A DNA stretch of 64,000 bases from Liolophura sinensis (lineage: Eukaryota > Mollusca > Polyplacophora > Chitonida > Chitonidae). Numbering within the stretch: the stretch's first letter is position 1; each line of letters opens with the position of its first letter. Location: assembly GCF_032854445.1 (NCBI RefSeq), contig NC_088301.1, positions 56,368,512 through 56,432,511 of the forward strand. The letters run 5' to 3'. Shown here piece by piece: positions 47,901 to 57,845 of the stretch. The position numbers were made by a program, and so were the translations under genes. The notes below the pieces were generated by a model. The model made no database searches and was not told where the DNA came from. It was given only the letters and a program-made list of their open reading frames with translations.

Positions 47901-50900
47901 GAGAATTTTGACAAAAAAATCAATCAGCACAAATCCAACTGAATTTTTACTGTTGTTTTAGAATAGCCATAGTGAAATTTCAGCCTCATGTGTGCATTTG
48001 TTGCCATTCAAAATTGGTAATACGGTTCTTGAAATTTTTAAAGAGGGTGGCTGTATAGATTTTTCAAACTTTTATAATTGAAGAAGATTTGAAAATGCAT
48101 CTTTTGCCAAAAATCTAGAGTATAGCCTTTTTAAGGTGCTTTTTTTTTTAATTGCACCCAAGAACACATAAGGTGTGAGGGCTTTCCCAGCAAGGAATTG
48201 GAACGCTCATTACAATATGTGTAAAGCGCATCATACCAATACACTGAGTAACAAATACCTGAAAATCCATTATTCTACTTGTGTTCATACAACACATGAA
48301 TTACATTTTAAACATAGAATGGGGACCTGTAGGTTGTGTGCCCTTGTCAGCGCATCACCTCCTACAGATATGACTGAGTTTGAGTTCATACACCACATGA
48401 ATTACATTTTAAATACAGAATGGGGACTTGTAGGTTGTGTACCCTTGTCAGCGCATCACCTCCTACAGATATGACTGAGTTTGTGTTCATACACCACATG
48501 AATTGCATTTTAAACATAGAATGGGGACTTGTAGGTTGTGTGCCCTTGTCAGCGCATCACCTCCTACAGATATGACTGAGTTTGTGTTCATACAACACAT
48601 GAATTACATTTTAAACATAGAATGGGGACCTGTAGGTTGTGTGCCCTTGTCAGCGCATCACCTCCTACAGATATGACTGAGTTTGAGTTCATACACCACA
48701 TGAATTACATTTTAAACATAGAATGGGGACTTGTAGGTTGTGTGCCCTTGTCAGCGCATCACCTCCTACGGATATGACTGAGTTTGTGTTCATACACCAC
48801 ACGAATTACATTTTAAACATAGAATGGGGACTTGTAGGTTGTGTGCCCTTGTCAGTGCATCACCTCCTACAGATATGACTCAGTTTGGGTTCATACTCCA
48901 CATGAATTACCTTTAAAACATAAAATGGGGACTTGTAGGTTGTGTGCCCTTGTCAGCGCATCTCCTCCTACAGATATGACTGAGTTTGTGTTCATACACC
49001 ACATGAATTACATTTTAAACATAGAATGGGGACTTGTAGGTTGTGTGCCCTTGTCAGCGCATCACCTCCTACAGATATGACTGAGTTTGGGTTCATACAC
49101 CACATGAATTGCATTTTAAACATAGAATGGGGACTTGTAGGTTGTGTGCCCTTGTCAGCGCATCACCTCCTACAGATATGACTGAGTTTGTGTTCATACA
49201 CCACATGAATTACATTTTAAACATAGAATGGGGACTTGTAGGTTGTGTGCCCTTGTCAGCGCATCACCTCCTACAGATATGACTGAGTTTGGGTTCATAC
49301 ACCACATGAATTACATTTTAAACATAGAATGGGGACTTGTAGGTTGTGTGCCCTTGTCAGCGCATCACCTCCTACAGGTATGACTGAGTTTGTGTTCATA
49401 CAACACATGAATTACATTTTAAACATAGAATGGGGACTTGTAGGTTGTGTGCCCTTGTCAGTGCATCACCTCCTACAGGTATGACTGAGTTTGTGTTCAT
49501 ACAACACATGAATTACATTTTAAACATAGAATGGGGACTTGTAGGTTGTGTGCCCTTGTCAGCCCTATATAAGACTGAGGACAATAATAATTGATGCATA
49601 AAGCCTTTGTTTTTTGTTTGAAGACCTCCTAAAACCAGCTTCACGCTCCTTCTCATACTGAATTGAAGATGGAAACACTTTTCTTTAAGGATGTAATTGT
49701 AAATGTATTTACGTTTGTTCCTTTTTTCTGGCTTTAGACTGCCCAGTAGGTTTGCTGGTGGACCTGAGTTTGCCCTCACCAGACCCCATGGGGACAGCCA
49801 GACCTACAATTACCATTGATGGCAATGCAGGGGAGACCAAGGATAATCCAGAAAACAGTAAGAAGGAGGTGTATTAGTTACACACTGTTCATATCGCATA
49901 TTCCACCAGGGCTGTATCTAAGAGCCAATTTAATTGCGGAAATTGTTTGGGCTCCAAAACTAATGAAGCTGAATTAAAACTGACTAGTAAATATAACAAA
50001 GTAAGATGGTTTACTAATAAAAAGATAGGTTTTTGCACAATTTTTTTCGTTCAGTCTTAAAGTTCTCATTTAAAGTTGCAGTTTATGAAATCACAGTTAC
50101 GATGTCATCTTTAAAATTTGTGATCAGAACCTTTGATTTCTTTTTTCTTGACATGGCCCTCAAATGTTTGTAATTTGTATTCCATATAGATACAGTGGTT
50201 AAAGAGAATTTTGACAAAAAAATCAATCAGCACAAATCCAACTGAATTTTTACTGTTGTTTTAGAATAGCCATAGTGAAATTTCAGCCTCATGTGTGCAT
50301 TTGTTGCCATTCAAAATTGGTAATACGGTTCTTGAAATTTTTAAAGAGGGTGGCTGTATAGATTTTTCAAACTTTTATAATTGAAGAAGATTTGAAAATG
50401 CATCTTTTGCCAAAAATCTAGAGTATAGCCTTTTTAAGGTGCTTTTTTTTTTAATTGCACCCAAGAACACATAAGGTGTGAGGGCTTTCCCAGCAAGGAA
50501 TTGGAACGCTCATTACAATATGTGTAAAGCGCATCATACCAATACACTGAGTAACAAATACCTGAAAATCCATTATTCTACTTTGCAATGTAGGATGTCA
50601 AAGTGGTCAGCCTAACTGAGTGAAATGTACTGATGGTTTCTGGTAAATCGTTGGTTGTTACTTGTAAATAAAATGCCCAGATTATGTTGTAAATCACTAA
50701 ATCCTGAAGATGACCTGAGTAAAGTGTTTAAATATTGATTCATTTATTGATTAATTTATTTATTTGATTGGTGTTTAAGGCATACTCAAGAATATTTGAC
50801 TTATACAACGGCGGCCAGCATTATGGTGGGAGGAAACCGGGCAGAGCCCGGGGGAAACCCATGACTATCTGCAGGTTGCCGGAAGACCTTCCTGCATACG

Positions 50901-53900
50901 GCCGGAGAGGAAGCCAGCATGAGCTGGACTTGAACTCACAGTGATTGCATTGGTGAGAGACTCCTGGGACAATACGCAGCGCTAGAGTGCTAACTGACTG
51001 AGCCACGGAGGCCCCTTGATTCGTGATGCTTGCATTCACATGTAATACATGTATCTTCTAAGTAACTTTCTCCATTATGCTAATGTATTCTCTATGTTGT
51101 TTAAACTATTTTACAACACCATTAGTATAAATTTGTTGTTTATTGAACAAAAATTGAGTTCTTGTCAGTGAACTGCAACTGTTTACTCTCCTACGTAACT
51201 ATTCACAGAAACGTTGAAGAAAGAATACAACAGTTCTGTGAAGAAACAAGCTTCAAGCAAGCTTGCAGTGGAAATAACATCTCCTGTGACATTTGTCAGT
51301 TCTCCTAAGATGAATCAAGAATCTCACCGGGGAACACATCAAGACAAAACCATTGAAGGTAGGCCCGTGCAATTATAAAGAAGTTCCACATGTGTACAGG
51401 GATTATCCTGGACAGATCTCTAAATGGGAGAAAAAAATGTGATATTTCTCTAAGTGTATGGGACATTCTAAAATTTTAAAGAGATATCTATTTCAAATTT
51501 CATTAAATTAAGTGTCCACCACAAACCAGAATCTTGCCACTATGTTTTTGCTCCCTGTATGTTTTAAAGATTTTTTCTGAGTGAGTGGAGCTGTTGTAGT
51601 TTTTTGATGATCTTTGACGAAACCTGCCATGTTATGGTGTTTGTGTTAACATAATTGGTTCCAATAGTCATGCTGTTCACCAGTTTCTCAGATCCACACA
51701 GTAAGCAAAACATTTCATTTTTCTTTTCGGCGTATTTTATCCTAGTTGCCGTACCGTCAAAACCCAAGGCGTCTGAAACTTCAAACTTTTTGTATCAATC
51801 TGCACAGAATAATGCCTTCAGAATATGCTTGCATAAACGCTTTTAATTAAGAAACATTACAATGCTTGTATCAATTTTTTAACATGTTGACATAAAATTG
51901 GAGTAAACTTTTTTTTCATTTTTTATGTTGCAGACTGGTCTCTAATCAATGTAGACAGTTTTAACTTGAGTGACTTTCTAGACAATTTGGTTCCAAGGTG
52001 AGTATGACAATACAGATTCCTTGAACCACTGTGCACAGTCTGTAATTGTGTTACAAACATAGTAAGCAATAGTTTCAAATTTCTCCTATTGTTAGCCTAA
52101 AACTTGTTTCGTTACCACATAATCCATACTGACTGACAATATTATGGTGGCAGGTTTGGGATCGACATTGGTGATAGAGCAAATTAAGTGACAGTAGGTC
52201 TGTACATTAGGGTATATATTATATAACCAAAATATATTCAGGCAGCCTTTTCAAACTTTTGAGCCCCTCTTTTTTTTTCTTTCTTCAATAAATGAGGTAA
52301 AGTAAATAATCTACATGGAGTATAATTTGTTTGCCATTTGTAGGAGATTTAAACATCAGCTGAAGTTTGTGATGAAATTCAGCAGAACTGTTTCCTAGAA
52401 AATTAAATAGCAGTGTAACCTATGAATTATGTAATTCACTACGGGCAAGGTCCCACTTCTCGTAGCTTCATGTGTCAAGTGTCACATTATGTCATAGCTC
52501 ATATGTGAAATCAAGGGTAATACAGTGGAGGCCTGTGGGACTGTAAAGGTACCCATTGAGAATGAGTGCTTTATACTCACCCAGCGAGCACAAATCAGTT
52601 AGGCAGACATTTGACATTTTTTTCTTCTGACAAGATTTCCTCTTCCTTCTAGTGCTGAGAAGGAAATTAAGAAGGAGCTTAGCCTTATAAAATCCCCAGG
52701 ACATGAAAGTTCGAAGTTGAATATTTCTAGCATAACAGGTGTGGAGAAAGATGAAGTGCCGAACAAAGAAGAGTCCAGTGCTAAAGATGTAAAACCAAAT
52801 GACCAGCTGACTCCCCCCACTCGTTCACCACATAAGACTGATCAGTCTGGCTCTGATAAACAGAAGGGTTCCTCAAGGCTGCGACGCAAAGGCACATTTA
52901 CCGTGAAAGATAAAGAGGCAACAGATGCCTTGAAGCAGACAGGTGAGATGTCTGAAAAAGATATTAACAGCACTTCCAGTTCTAAAGATTCTGCACCGAT
53001 TCCAGTGAAGAAGTCACTCCCCAAGCCCTCTGGCCTCACCCTGAAGTCTCTGAGTACCACCCAGAAGACAACTGATAAAGTCGCACAGCTGGACAGATCT
53101 CTAAATGGGAGAAAAAAATGTGATATTTGTCTAAGTGTATGGGACATTCTAAAATTTTAAAGAGATATCTATTTCAAATTTTATTAAATTAAGTGTCCAC
53201 CACAAACCAGAATCTTGCCACTATGTTTTTGCTCCCTGTATGTTTTAAAGATTTTTTCTGAGTGAGTGGAGCTGTTGTAGTTTTTTGATGATCTTTGACG
53301 AAACCTGCCATGTTATGGTGTTTGTGTTAACATAATTGGTTCCAATAGTCATGCTGTTCACCAGTTTCTCAGATCCACACAGTAAGCAAAACATTTCATT
53401 TTTCTTTTCGGCGTATTTTATCCTAGTTGCCGTACCGTCAAAACCCAAGGCGTCTGAAACTTCAAACTTTTTGTATCAATCTGCACAGAATAATGCCTTC
53501 AGAATATGCTTGCATAAACGCTTTTAATTAAGAAACATTACAATGCTTGTATCAATTTTTTAACATGTTGACATAAAATTGGAGTAAACTTTTTTTTCAT
53601 TTTTTATGTTGCAGACTGGTCTCTAATCAATGTAGACAGTTTTAACTTGAGTGACTTTCTAGACAATTTGGTTCCAAGGTGAGTATGACAATACAGATTC
53701 CTTGAACCACTGTGCACAGTCTGTAATTGTGTTACAAACATAGTAAGCAATAGTTTCAAATTTCTCCTATTGTTAGCCTAAAACTTGTTTCGTTACCACA
53801 TAATCCATACTGACTGACAATATTATGGTGGCAGGTTTGGGACCGACGTTGGTGATAGAGCAAATTAAGTGACAGTAGGTCTGTACATTAGGGTATGTAT

Positions 53901-56900
53901 ATATTATATAACCAAAATATATTCAGGCAGCCTTTTCAAACTTTTGAGCCCCTCTTTTTTTTTCTTTCTTCAATAAATGAGGTAAAGTAAATAATCTACA
54001 TGGAGTATAATTTGTTTGCCATTTGTAGGAGATTTAAACATCAGCTGAAGTTTGTGATGAAATTCAGCAGAACTGTTTCCTAGAAAATTAAATAGCAGTG
54101 TAACCTATGAATTATGTAATTCACTACGGGCAAGGTCCCACTTCTCGTAGCTTCATGTGTCAAGTGTCACATTATGTCATAGCTCATATGTGAAATCAAG
54201 GGTAATACAGTGGAGGCCTGTGGGACTGTATAGGTACCCATTGAGAATGAGTGCTTTATACTCACCCAGTGAGCACAAATCAGTTAGGCAGACATTTGAC
54301 ATTTTTTTCTTCTGACAAGATTTCCTCTTCCTTCTAGTTCATGTAAATAAATTAAGCTGGTTTTAGCATGATTGAAGTTAAAAGGAGTATTCACCTTAGA
54401 ATGCTATTCCAAATTTCAGTGGGGACAAACCTAGAAAAGAGTCTGAGAAATTTGTTCTAGGAATAGAAGCCGATGATGTTGCAGACAAGGTGAAGAGATG
54501 TGTCAGTATGCTCACTCAGTCCAGCAGGGAGGCAGAATCTACCACAGGTGACTTGTTGTGTGGTGCTGAGAAGGAGATTAAGAAGGAGCTTAGCCTTATA
54601 AAATCCCCAGGACATGAAAGTTCGAAGTTGAATATTTCTAGCATAACAGGTGTGGAGAAAGATGAAGTGCCGAACAAAGAAGAGTCCAGTGCTAAAGATG
54701 TAAAACCAAATGACCAGCTGACTCCCCCCACTCGTTCACCACATAAGACTGATCAGTCTGGCTCTGATAAACAGAAGGGTTCCTTAAGGCTGCGACGCAA
54801 AGGCACATTTACCGTGAAAGATAAAGAGGCAACAGATGCCTTGAAGCAGACAGGTGAGATGTCTGAAAAAGATATTAACAGCACTTCCAGTTCTAAAGAT
54901 TCTGCACCGATTCCAGTGAAGAAGTCACTCCCCAAGCCCTCTGGCCTCACCCTGAAGTCTCTGAGTACCACCCAGAAGACAACTGATAAAGTCGCACAGC
55001 CAAAGCCTGGTCACAGTGGAAAGCGCAGGCTTGTTAGGCCTGCCCGAAAATCTTTACAGGTTAGTAGATCTGTGCCAAAAGATTTTCGTGCTGCTCAGTT
55101 TGCATTTACATTATTTATATCTTTATTGTTTACATGTTGCCACTACATGGACACGTCATAGTTATTACTCACCAATAGTTGGTAAAACCTTTGTATCCTT
55201 CCATCATGCTGGCTATTGTCGGATAAGTGAAATATTCTTGAGTACTGTTTAAAACACCAATGAAATAAATAAATATAGGTGGTATTAAGTGAGGAGGCTG
55301 TAAGATTTCACCCCGTTGATATTTTTAGTTATAAACCTTTCAGATTTTTGATTGAAACTTTGTACATGTGCTTAGTATGTAGTAATACAGGGCATGTTTC
55401 TGTTTGAAGATGATTACTGAATTTATTTTTCAAGTGTCCACCCTTAAAAAATTTGCTGGTTAGGGGCAACTCCAAAATATCAACAAAAAAAAAGGGTGGG
55501 AGACAGAGAACAGAGATAGAGGTGAATATGGGAATCTGTTGAAGGCTGTACAATATTACCTCACGATGGTAGAGGATCTCAGCCAAACATAGTGGCAGAC
55601 AAGTATTTTGATTTACACTGTGTACCATTATTGGCTTACAAAAGTCACATAGAAATCATAAATACAATCAACAGAACCTGAAAAGTTTTATATTTTTTTT
55701 TTTTTTCAGTTTGAGTTTCTTTAGTTTCCCATATAGCCATATAAGGTTGTTACACTTACATGTAGTTGTGATGGTGATGTTGAGGTGCTTGAAACTCTAA
55801 CCTTGATCATGGCCTATCTTGCCCTTAGGGTTCCACTGTGGGTTCCCTGCAACAGTCCAGAAGTGTGCGGAAGAGCTTGGGGTCTCAAGGCACAGCAGAA
55901 AACTACAGTATCAATTCCGACTGCAAGGACACCTCCACAAGTTTTACCACATCTACCAACTTGTCCAAAGTCCCTAAATTCTTCCCCCAAAAATCTGCTC
56001 TTGGAAAACCAGTAAAGGTATTTAATTAAGCTGTCCATAATCTAGTAGTTTTCTTTGCACCCAGAAATTGACTGAAAGTATATGTAATAGACATTCTATC
56101 GTGGTTGTGTTAACAATTCACTGTTGAAACAGGTCTAAATATGCAAATGATAAATTCCAAATGGCACCCGGTAGGGGTTCTTGACCCCAAAGGAAACTTC
56201 AAGACTGTGCATGAATGTTTAATCAACGTCTTGCTCCTTAATTTGATGTCTTAATTGCACGGTGGCTTTAATTACGGAATCTGGGGTATTGGCAGTCATT
56301 GGTTGATTGTATGGTCAAGCTTTTTGAATAAAGAGGACTTCTCATATATGAACTGTTGATGAACTGATATCAACCCAGCTGAAAACCTTGCAAATCTTAC
56401 ATTTAAATGTACAGATCAATTGAATATTCAGCTAATAGCATACATGAAACATAGACAAAATGTGGACTGCTAAATTTTCTTTGCTTCATAAACAGTACAA
56501 ACCACTCTTTTAAGATGATCTTTTTATATTATTAACTGCGAGTCCACGATATATTGACCTTTCTCTTGCTTTTTGTAATCTTTTTTTTCTGATTTATTGG
56601 CAAGGCTTTGACTCTTGAAATTGAAGCTTTATATGTTCACCTTTGGAAGTTACATGTAATTTGTAAAATCTCAACAGAGCAGAAAGAAAATTATTTTTTA
56701 ATGTTACCTAACCGACCTTTTCATTGTCACGGTTAAGGCTGGTGCTGTGTTTGTGACCGCTGGTAAGGGGAGGAACCAGGAACAGAAGACGCTTGGCAGG
56801 ATGTCTTCTGGAGGCAATACTAGAGAGTCAGACAAGGTTGTGCACATGCCAACGACCGGCAGGAGATGTAGTTTGCAAATACCAGCCTCTTATACCTCTA

Positions 56901-57845
56901 TTAACGCTGACTTGCCAACACACAAATCTCAAGACCTGAAGAGGCGATCAGTATGCGACATTGCCAATTTCCCACACAAAAAAACATGCTTGCCATCAAG
57001 TGAATCTGAAGCCAAGAAAAGACGATCAGAATGCACTATGATGGAGCACCAAAGCAAAACAGGTAGAGCAGAAGTTTCAAGCTACTAAATTTTCTGTTGC
57101 CAGTGCATTTGCTGAGCATCGGTCAAGGATAGGTTTTGCCTTTTCGGCAGCTCTGATGTTCATAAATGTATATCTATGTTCCAGGCTACTCACCTTCTTT
57201 ATTCACTATTAAAAAAAAAAAAAAAAATTGTAAAACAATGTGTTGCCATAACAGCTGTTCCCTTTGGAGTTTCCATGCCAAGAAGATGGCTCTTTCAGTC
57301 GATAATGTATAAATTTGCAGCATCTGTCTCACCTGTAGTGCATCATTACTAAAATTTGTAGCACGCAGCAGTGAAACAGGTTTATACCTGTGTGTAAGCC
57401 TCCATCTGTTATACTGCTCTACCCTAGTTCCTCAACTTATTCACATACGAAAGAGCAACTTTCCGCATGACTTGTAGCACGTATTTGGATTTCAATCTAC
57501 ATAGAATGTTGTGAGAATGTTCTTGAATACCAATGTTGTAAACCTGCAAAAAGGTTGAAGAATTTCAGTATGTGAATTGTCTTATGATTGGTACGGCATG
57601 TGAAATATATATGTTGGTTATGCAGGAAATATCTATAGCACTTTGAAAATGTTTTCAATACAAAGTTGTCAGAGTCTGATTATTTCTCAATTGATATGTT
57701 TTAAAGACAAGTTAATATTTGTTTTTCAGGAACAGAAAACTGTACTGGTGCAGCTACTCCAGTCAAGGCTAAAAAATGCATTAACCCGAAGAAGTTAGTT
57801 TTGCCTAGCAAGATTCCATGGTGTTCGAATTCCAAGAGAGTGTGA
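32279..57845 (+). CDS. Unrecognised multi-exon gene with amplified exons, basic Ser/Thr/Lys-rich protein
   Basis: Proposed exons: 32279-32294 (MSPID), 33458-33529, 33761-33953, 35048-35091, a 120-bp exon present at 45340, 47438 and 49738, 51209-51358, 51934-51997 (or its duplicate 53615-53678), 54420-55059, 55829-56017, 56738-57062 and 57730-57845 ending VLPSKIPWCSNSKRV and TGA. Phases match at every junction, giving 642 residues with one 40-codon exon or 722 with three. Residues about 1-100 look folded (YLNVLHDLKIMQFHKLFNQM, YSLKAVLFLVKPLKLPSVYI). The rest is hydrophilic, rich in Ser, Lys, Thr and Pro, with basic clusters (RLRRKGTFTVKDK, GKRRLVRPARKSL), as in many chromatin or cytoskeleton linker proteins. 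I do not recognise the family. The first exon is the least certain. Confidence 0.72.
33340..33415 (+). repeat. Dispersed repeat, plus copy (inverted partner at 21.9 kb)
   Basis: CAGTGGCCATCTATAGGACACAG followed by ATAGCCAATCACTGGAAGC matches the reverse complement of 21885-21935 (CAGTGGCCATCCTTAGTACACAG, ATAGCCAATCACGGGAAGC). The match marks a short dispersed element present in introns of both CFAP54 and the plus-strand gene. Limits are approximate. Confidence 0.6.
35254..45165. repeat. 101-bp satellite array, about 98 monomers, intronic
   Basis: Head-to-tail monomers of 101 bp, each reading GGTTGTGTGCCCTTGTCAGC, GCATCACCTCCTACAGATAT, GACTGAGTTTGTGTTCATAC, ACCACATGAATTACATTTTA, AACATAGAATGGGGACTTGT. 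Monomers differ mainly at fixed variable positions (GTG/GGG/GAG before TTC, ATACAG/CATAGA, GCG/GTG/GCA after TCA) and rare single-base indels. The array fills the intron between the 35048-35091 exon and the first 120-bp exon. Frame-length 60-114 codon open frames in it (repeats of GLVGCVPLSAHHLLQI) are simple translations of the monomer; 101 is not a multiple of 3, so frames rotate and close. Confidence 0.98.
45166..46181 (+). repeat. 1-kb exon-bearing block, copy 1
   Basis: Non-satellite block beginning CCTATATAAGACTGAGGACA and ending CCATTATTCTACTT, with the 120-bp exon at 45340-45459 (TTTAG acceptor, AACA|GTAAGG donor). The exon encodes 40 residues starting DCPVGLLVDLSLPSPDPMG. Phase is 1 on both sides. 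Copy 1 appears identical to copy 2 over the block. Confidence 0.95.
46182..47263. repeat. 101-bp satellite between block copies 1 and 2, about 10.7 monomers
   Basis: Same monomer as the main array. It enters at the TGTGTTCATACAACAC position of the monomer directly after CCATTATTCTACT, and leaves at CCCTTGTCAGC into CCTATATAAG. Its last monomers carry the ACTCAACATG variant also found just before block copy 1, showing that satellite and block were duplicated together. Confidence 0.97.
47264..48279 (+). repeat. 1-kb exon-bearing block, copy 2
   Basis: Second copy, 2,098 bp downstream of the first, with the 120-bp exon at 47438-47557. I saw no difference from copy 1 over the block, including intron sequence, so the duplication is recent or homogenised. 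Confidence 0.95.
48280..49563. repeat. 101-bp satellite between block copies 2 and 3, about 12.7 monomers
   Basis: Same monomer and same entry and exit points as the preceding satellite stretch, but 202 bp (two monomers) longer. Order of variant monomers differs from the preceding stretch, consistent with unequal exchange inside the satellite. Confidence 0.97.
49564..50582 (+). repeat. 1-kb exon-bearing block, copy 3 (probable ancestral position)
   Basis: Third copy, 2,300 bp after copy 2, with the 120-bp exon at 49738-49857. It differs from copies 1 and 2 by an AGA insertion just after the donor (AGTAAGAAGGAGG) and a few substitutions (ATATTCC for ATATGCC, ACGATGTC for ACGAGGTC). After CCATTATTCTACTT it continues into unique intron, which marks it as the copy at the original right border. 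Confidence 0.93.
50733..51017 (-). mobile_element. SINE, Meta-domain type, full length, minus orientation
   Basis: Reading the minus strand: GGGGCCTCCGTGGCTCAGTC head, a GAGTTCAAGTCC B-box-like sequence, AGCTCATGCTGGCTTCCTCT, the AAGGTCTTCCGGCAACCTGC body, the CCCACCATAATGCTGGCCGC block and a CACCAATCAAATAAATAAAT tail. TTGATTC at both ends may be the target-site duplication. It lies in the intron before the 51209 exon. Confidence 0.88.
51408..53088 (+). repeat. 1.68-kb tandem duplication, first copy, with broken exon
   Basis: Starts at CTGGACAGATCTCTAAATGG inside the intron after the 51358 donor and runs to the CACAGC of the next coding exon, where it joins directly to the start of the second copy. 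It contains a good copy of the 64-bp exon (51934-51997, DWSLINVDSFNLSDFLDNLV). The following exon (from 52653) lacks its first 144 coding bases and has no donor: it reads into duplicated intron and stops at 53158-53160. Relative to copy 2 it lacks 226 bp (54338-54563). Confidence 0.92.
52653..53160 (+). pseudogene. Truncated duplicate of the 640-bp coding exon
   Basis: The frame runs from AG|TGCTGAG (SAEKEIKKELSLIKS...) to VAQ, then into intron-derived LDRSLNGRKKCDI and a stop. The 5' deletion removes exactly 48 codons and places the AG of a pyrimidine-rich tract (TTTCCTCTTCCTTCTAG) next to the remaining exon in the right phase, so splicing from the 64-bp exon is possible and would give a short isoform. 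More likely it is skipped or non-functional. Confidence 0.75.
53089..55000 (+). repeat. 1.68-kb tandem duplication, second copy (intact exons)
   Basis: Copy of 51408-53088, 1,681 bp downstream, with the 64-bp exon at 53615-53678 and the intact 640-bp exon beginning at 54420 (SGDKPRKESEKFVLGIEADD). It also has a 4-bp longer GTATGTATAT tract. The coding exon continues past the duplication end to 55059, so this copy keeps the functional gene structure. Confidence 0.9.
55203..55277 (+). mobile_element. SINE 3' end fragment
   Basis: Only the last 75 bp of the SINE family: CATGCTGGCTATTGTCGGAT, AAGTGAAATATTCTTGAGTAC and AACACCAATGAAATAAATAAATA. It lies in the intron after the 640-bp exon. Confidence 0.75.

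Noticed and set aside
35254-49563. CRISPR-like regular repeat array
   Set aside because: Monomers are contiguous with no spacers, are 101 bp long and lie in a eukaryotic intron.
45115-49779. Three identical 88-codon minus-strand open frames (MRANSGPPANLLGSLKPEKR...)
   Set aside because: They lie antisense to the triplicated 120-bp exon and are identical only because the block is duplicated. The plus strand has the splice sites and phase.
51564-53448. Identical 67-codon minus-strand frames (MGFDGTATRIKYAEKKNEMF...) in two copies
   Set aside because: Both lie in the intron parts of the 1.68-kb tandem duplication; identity reflects the duplication and not selection.
52599-54971. Minus-strand frames over the large coding exon (SWSFGFTSLALDSSLFG..., VLRDFRVRPEGLGSDFF...)
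   Set aside because: Antisense shadows of the plus-strand Ser/Lys-rich exon, which has matching phases on both sides.
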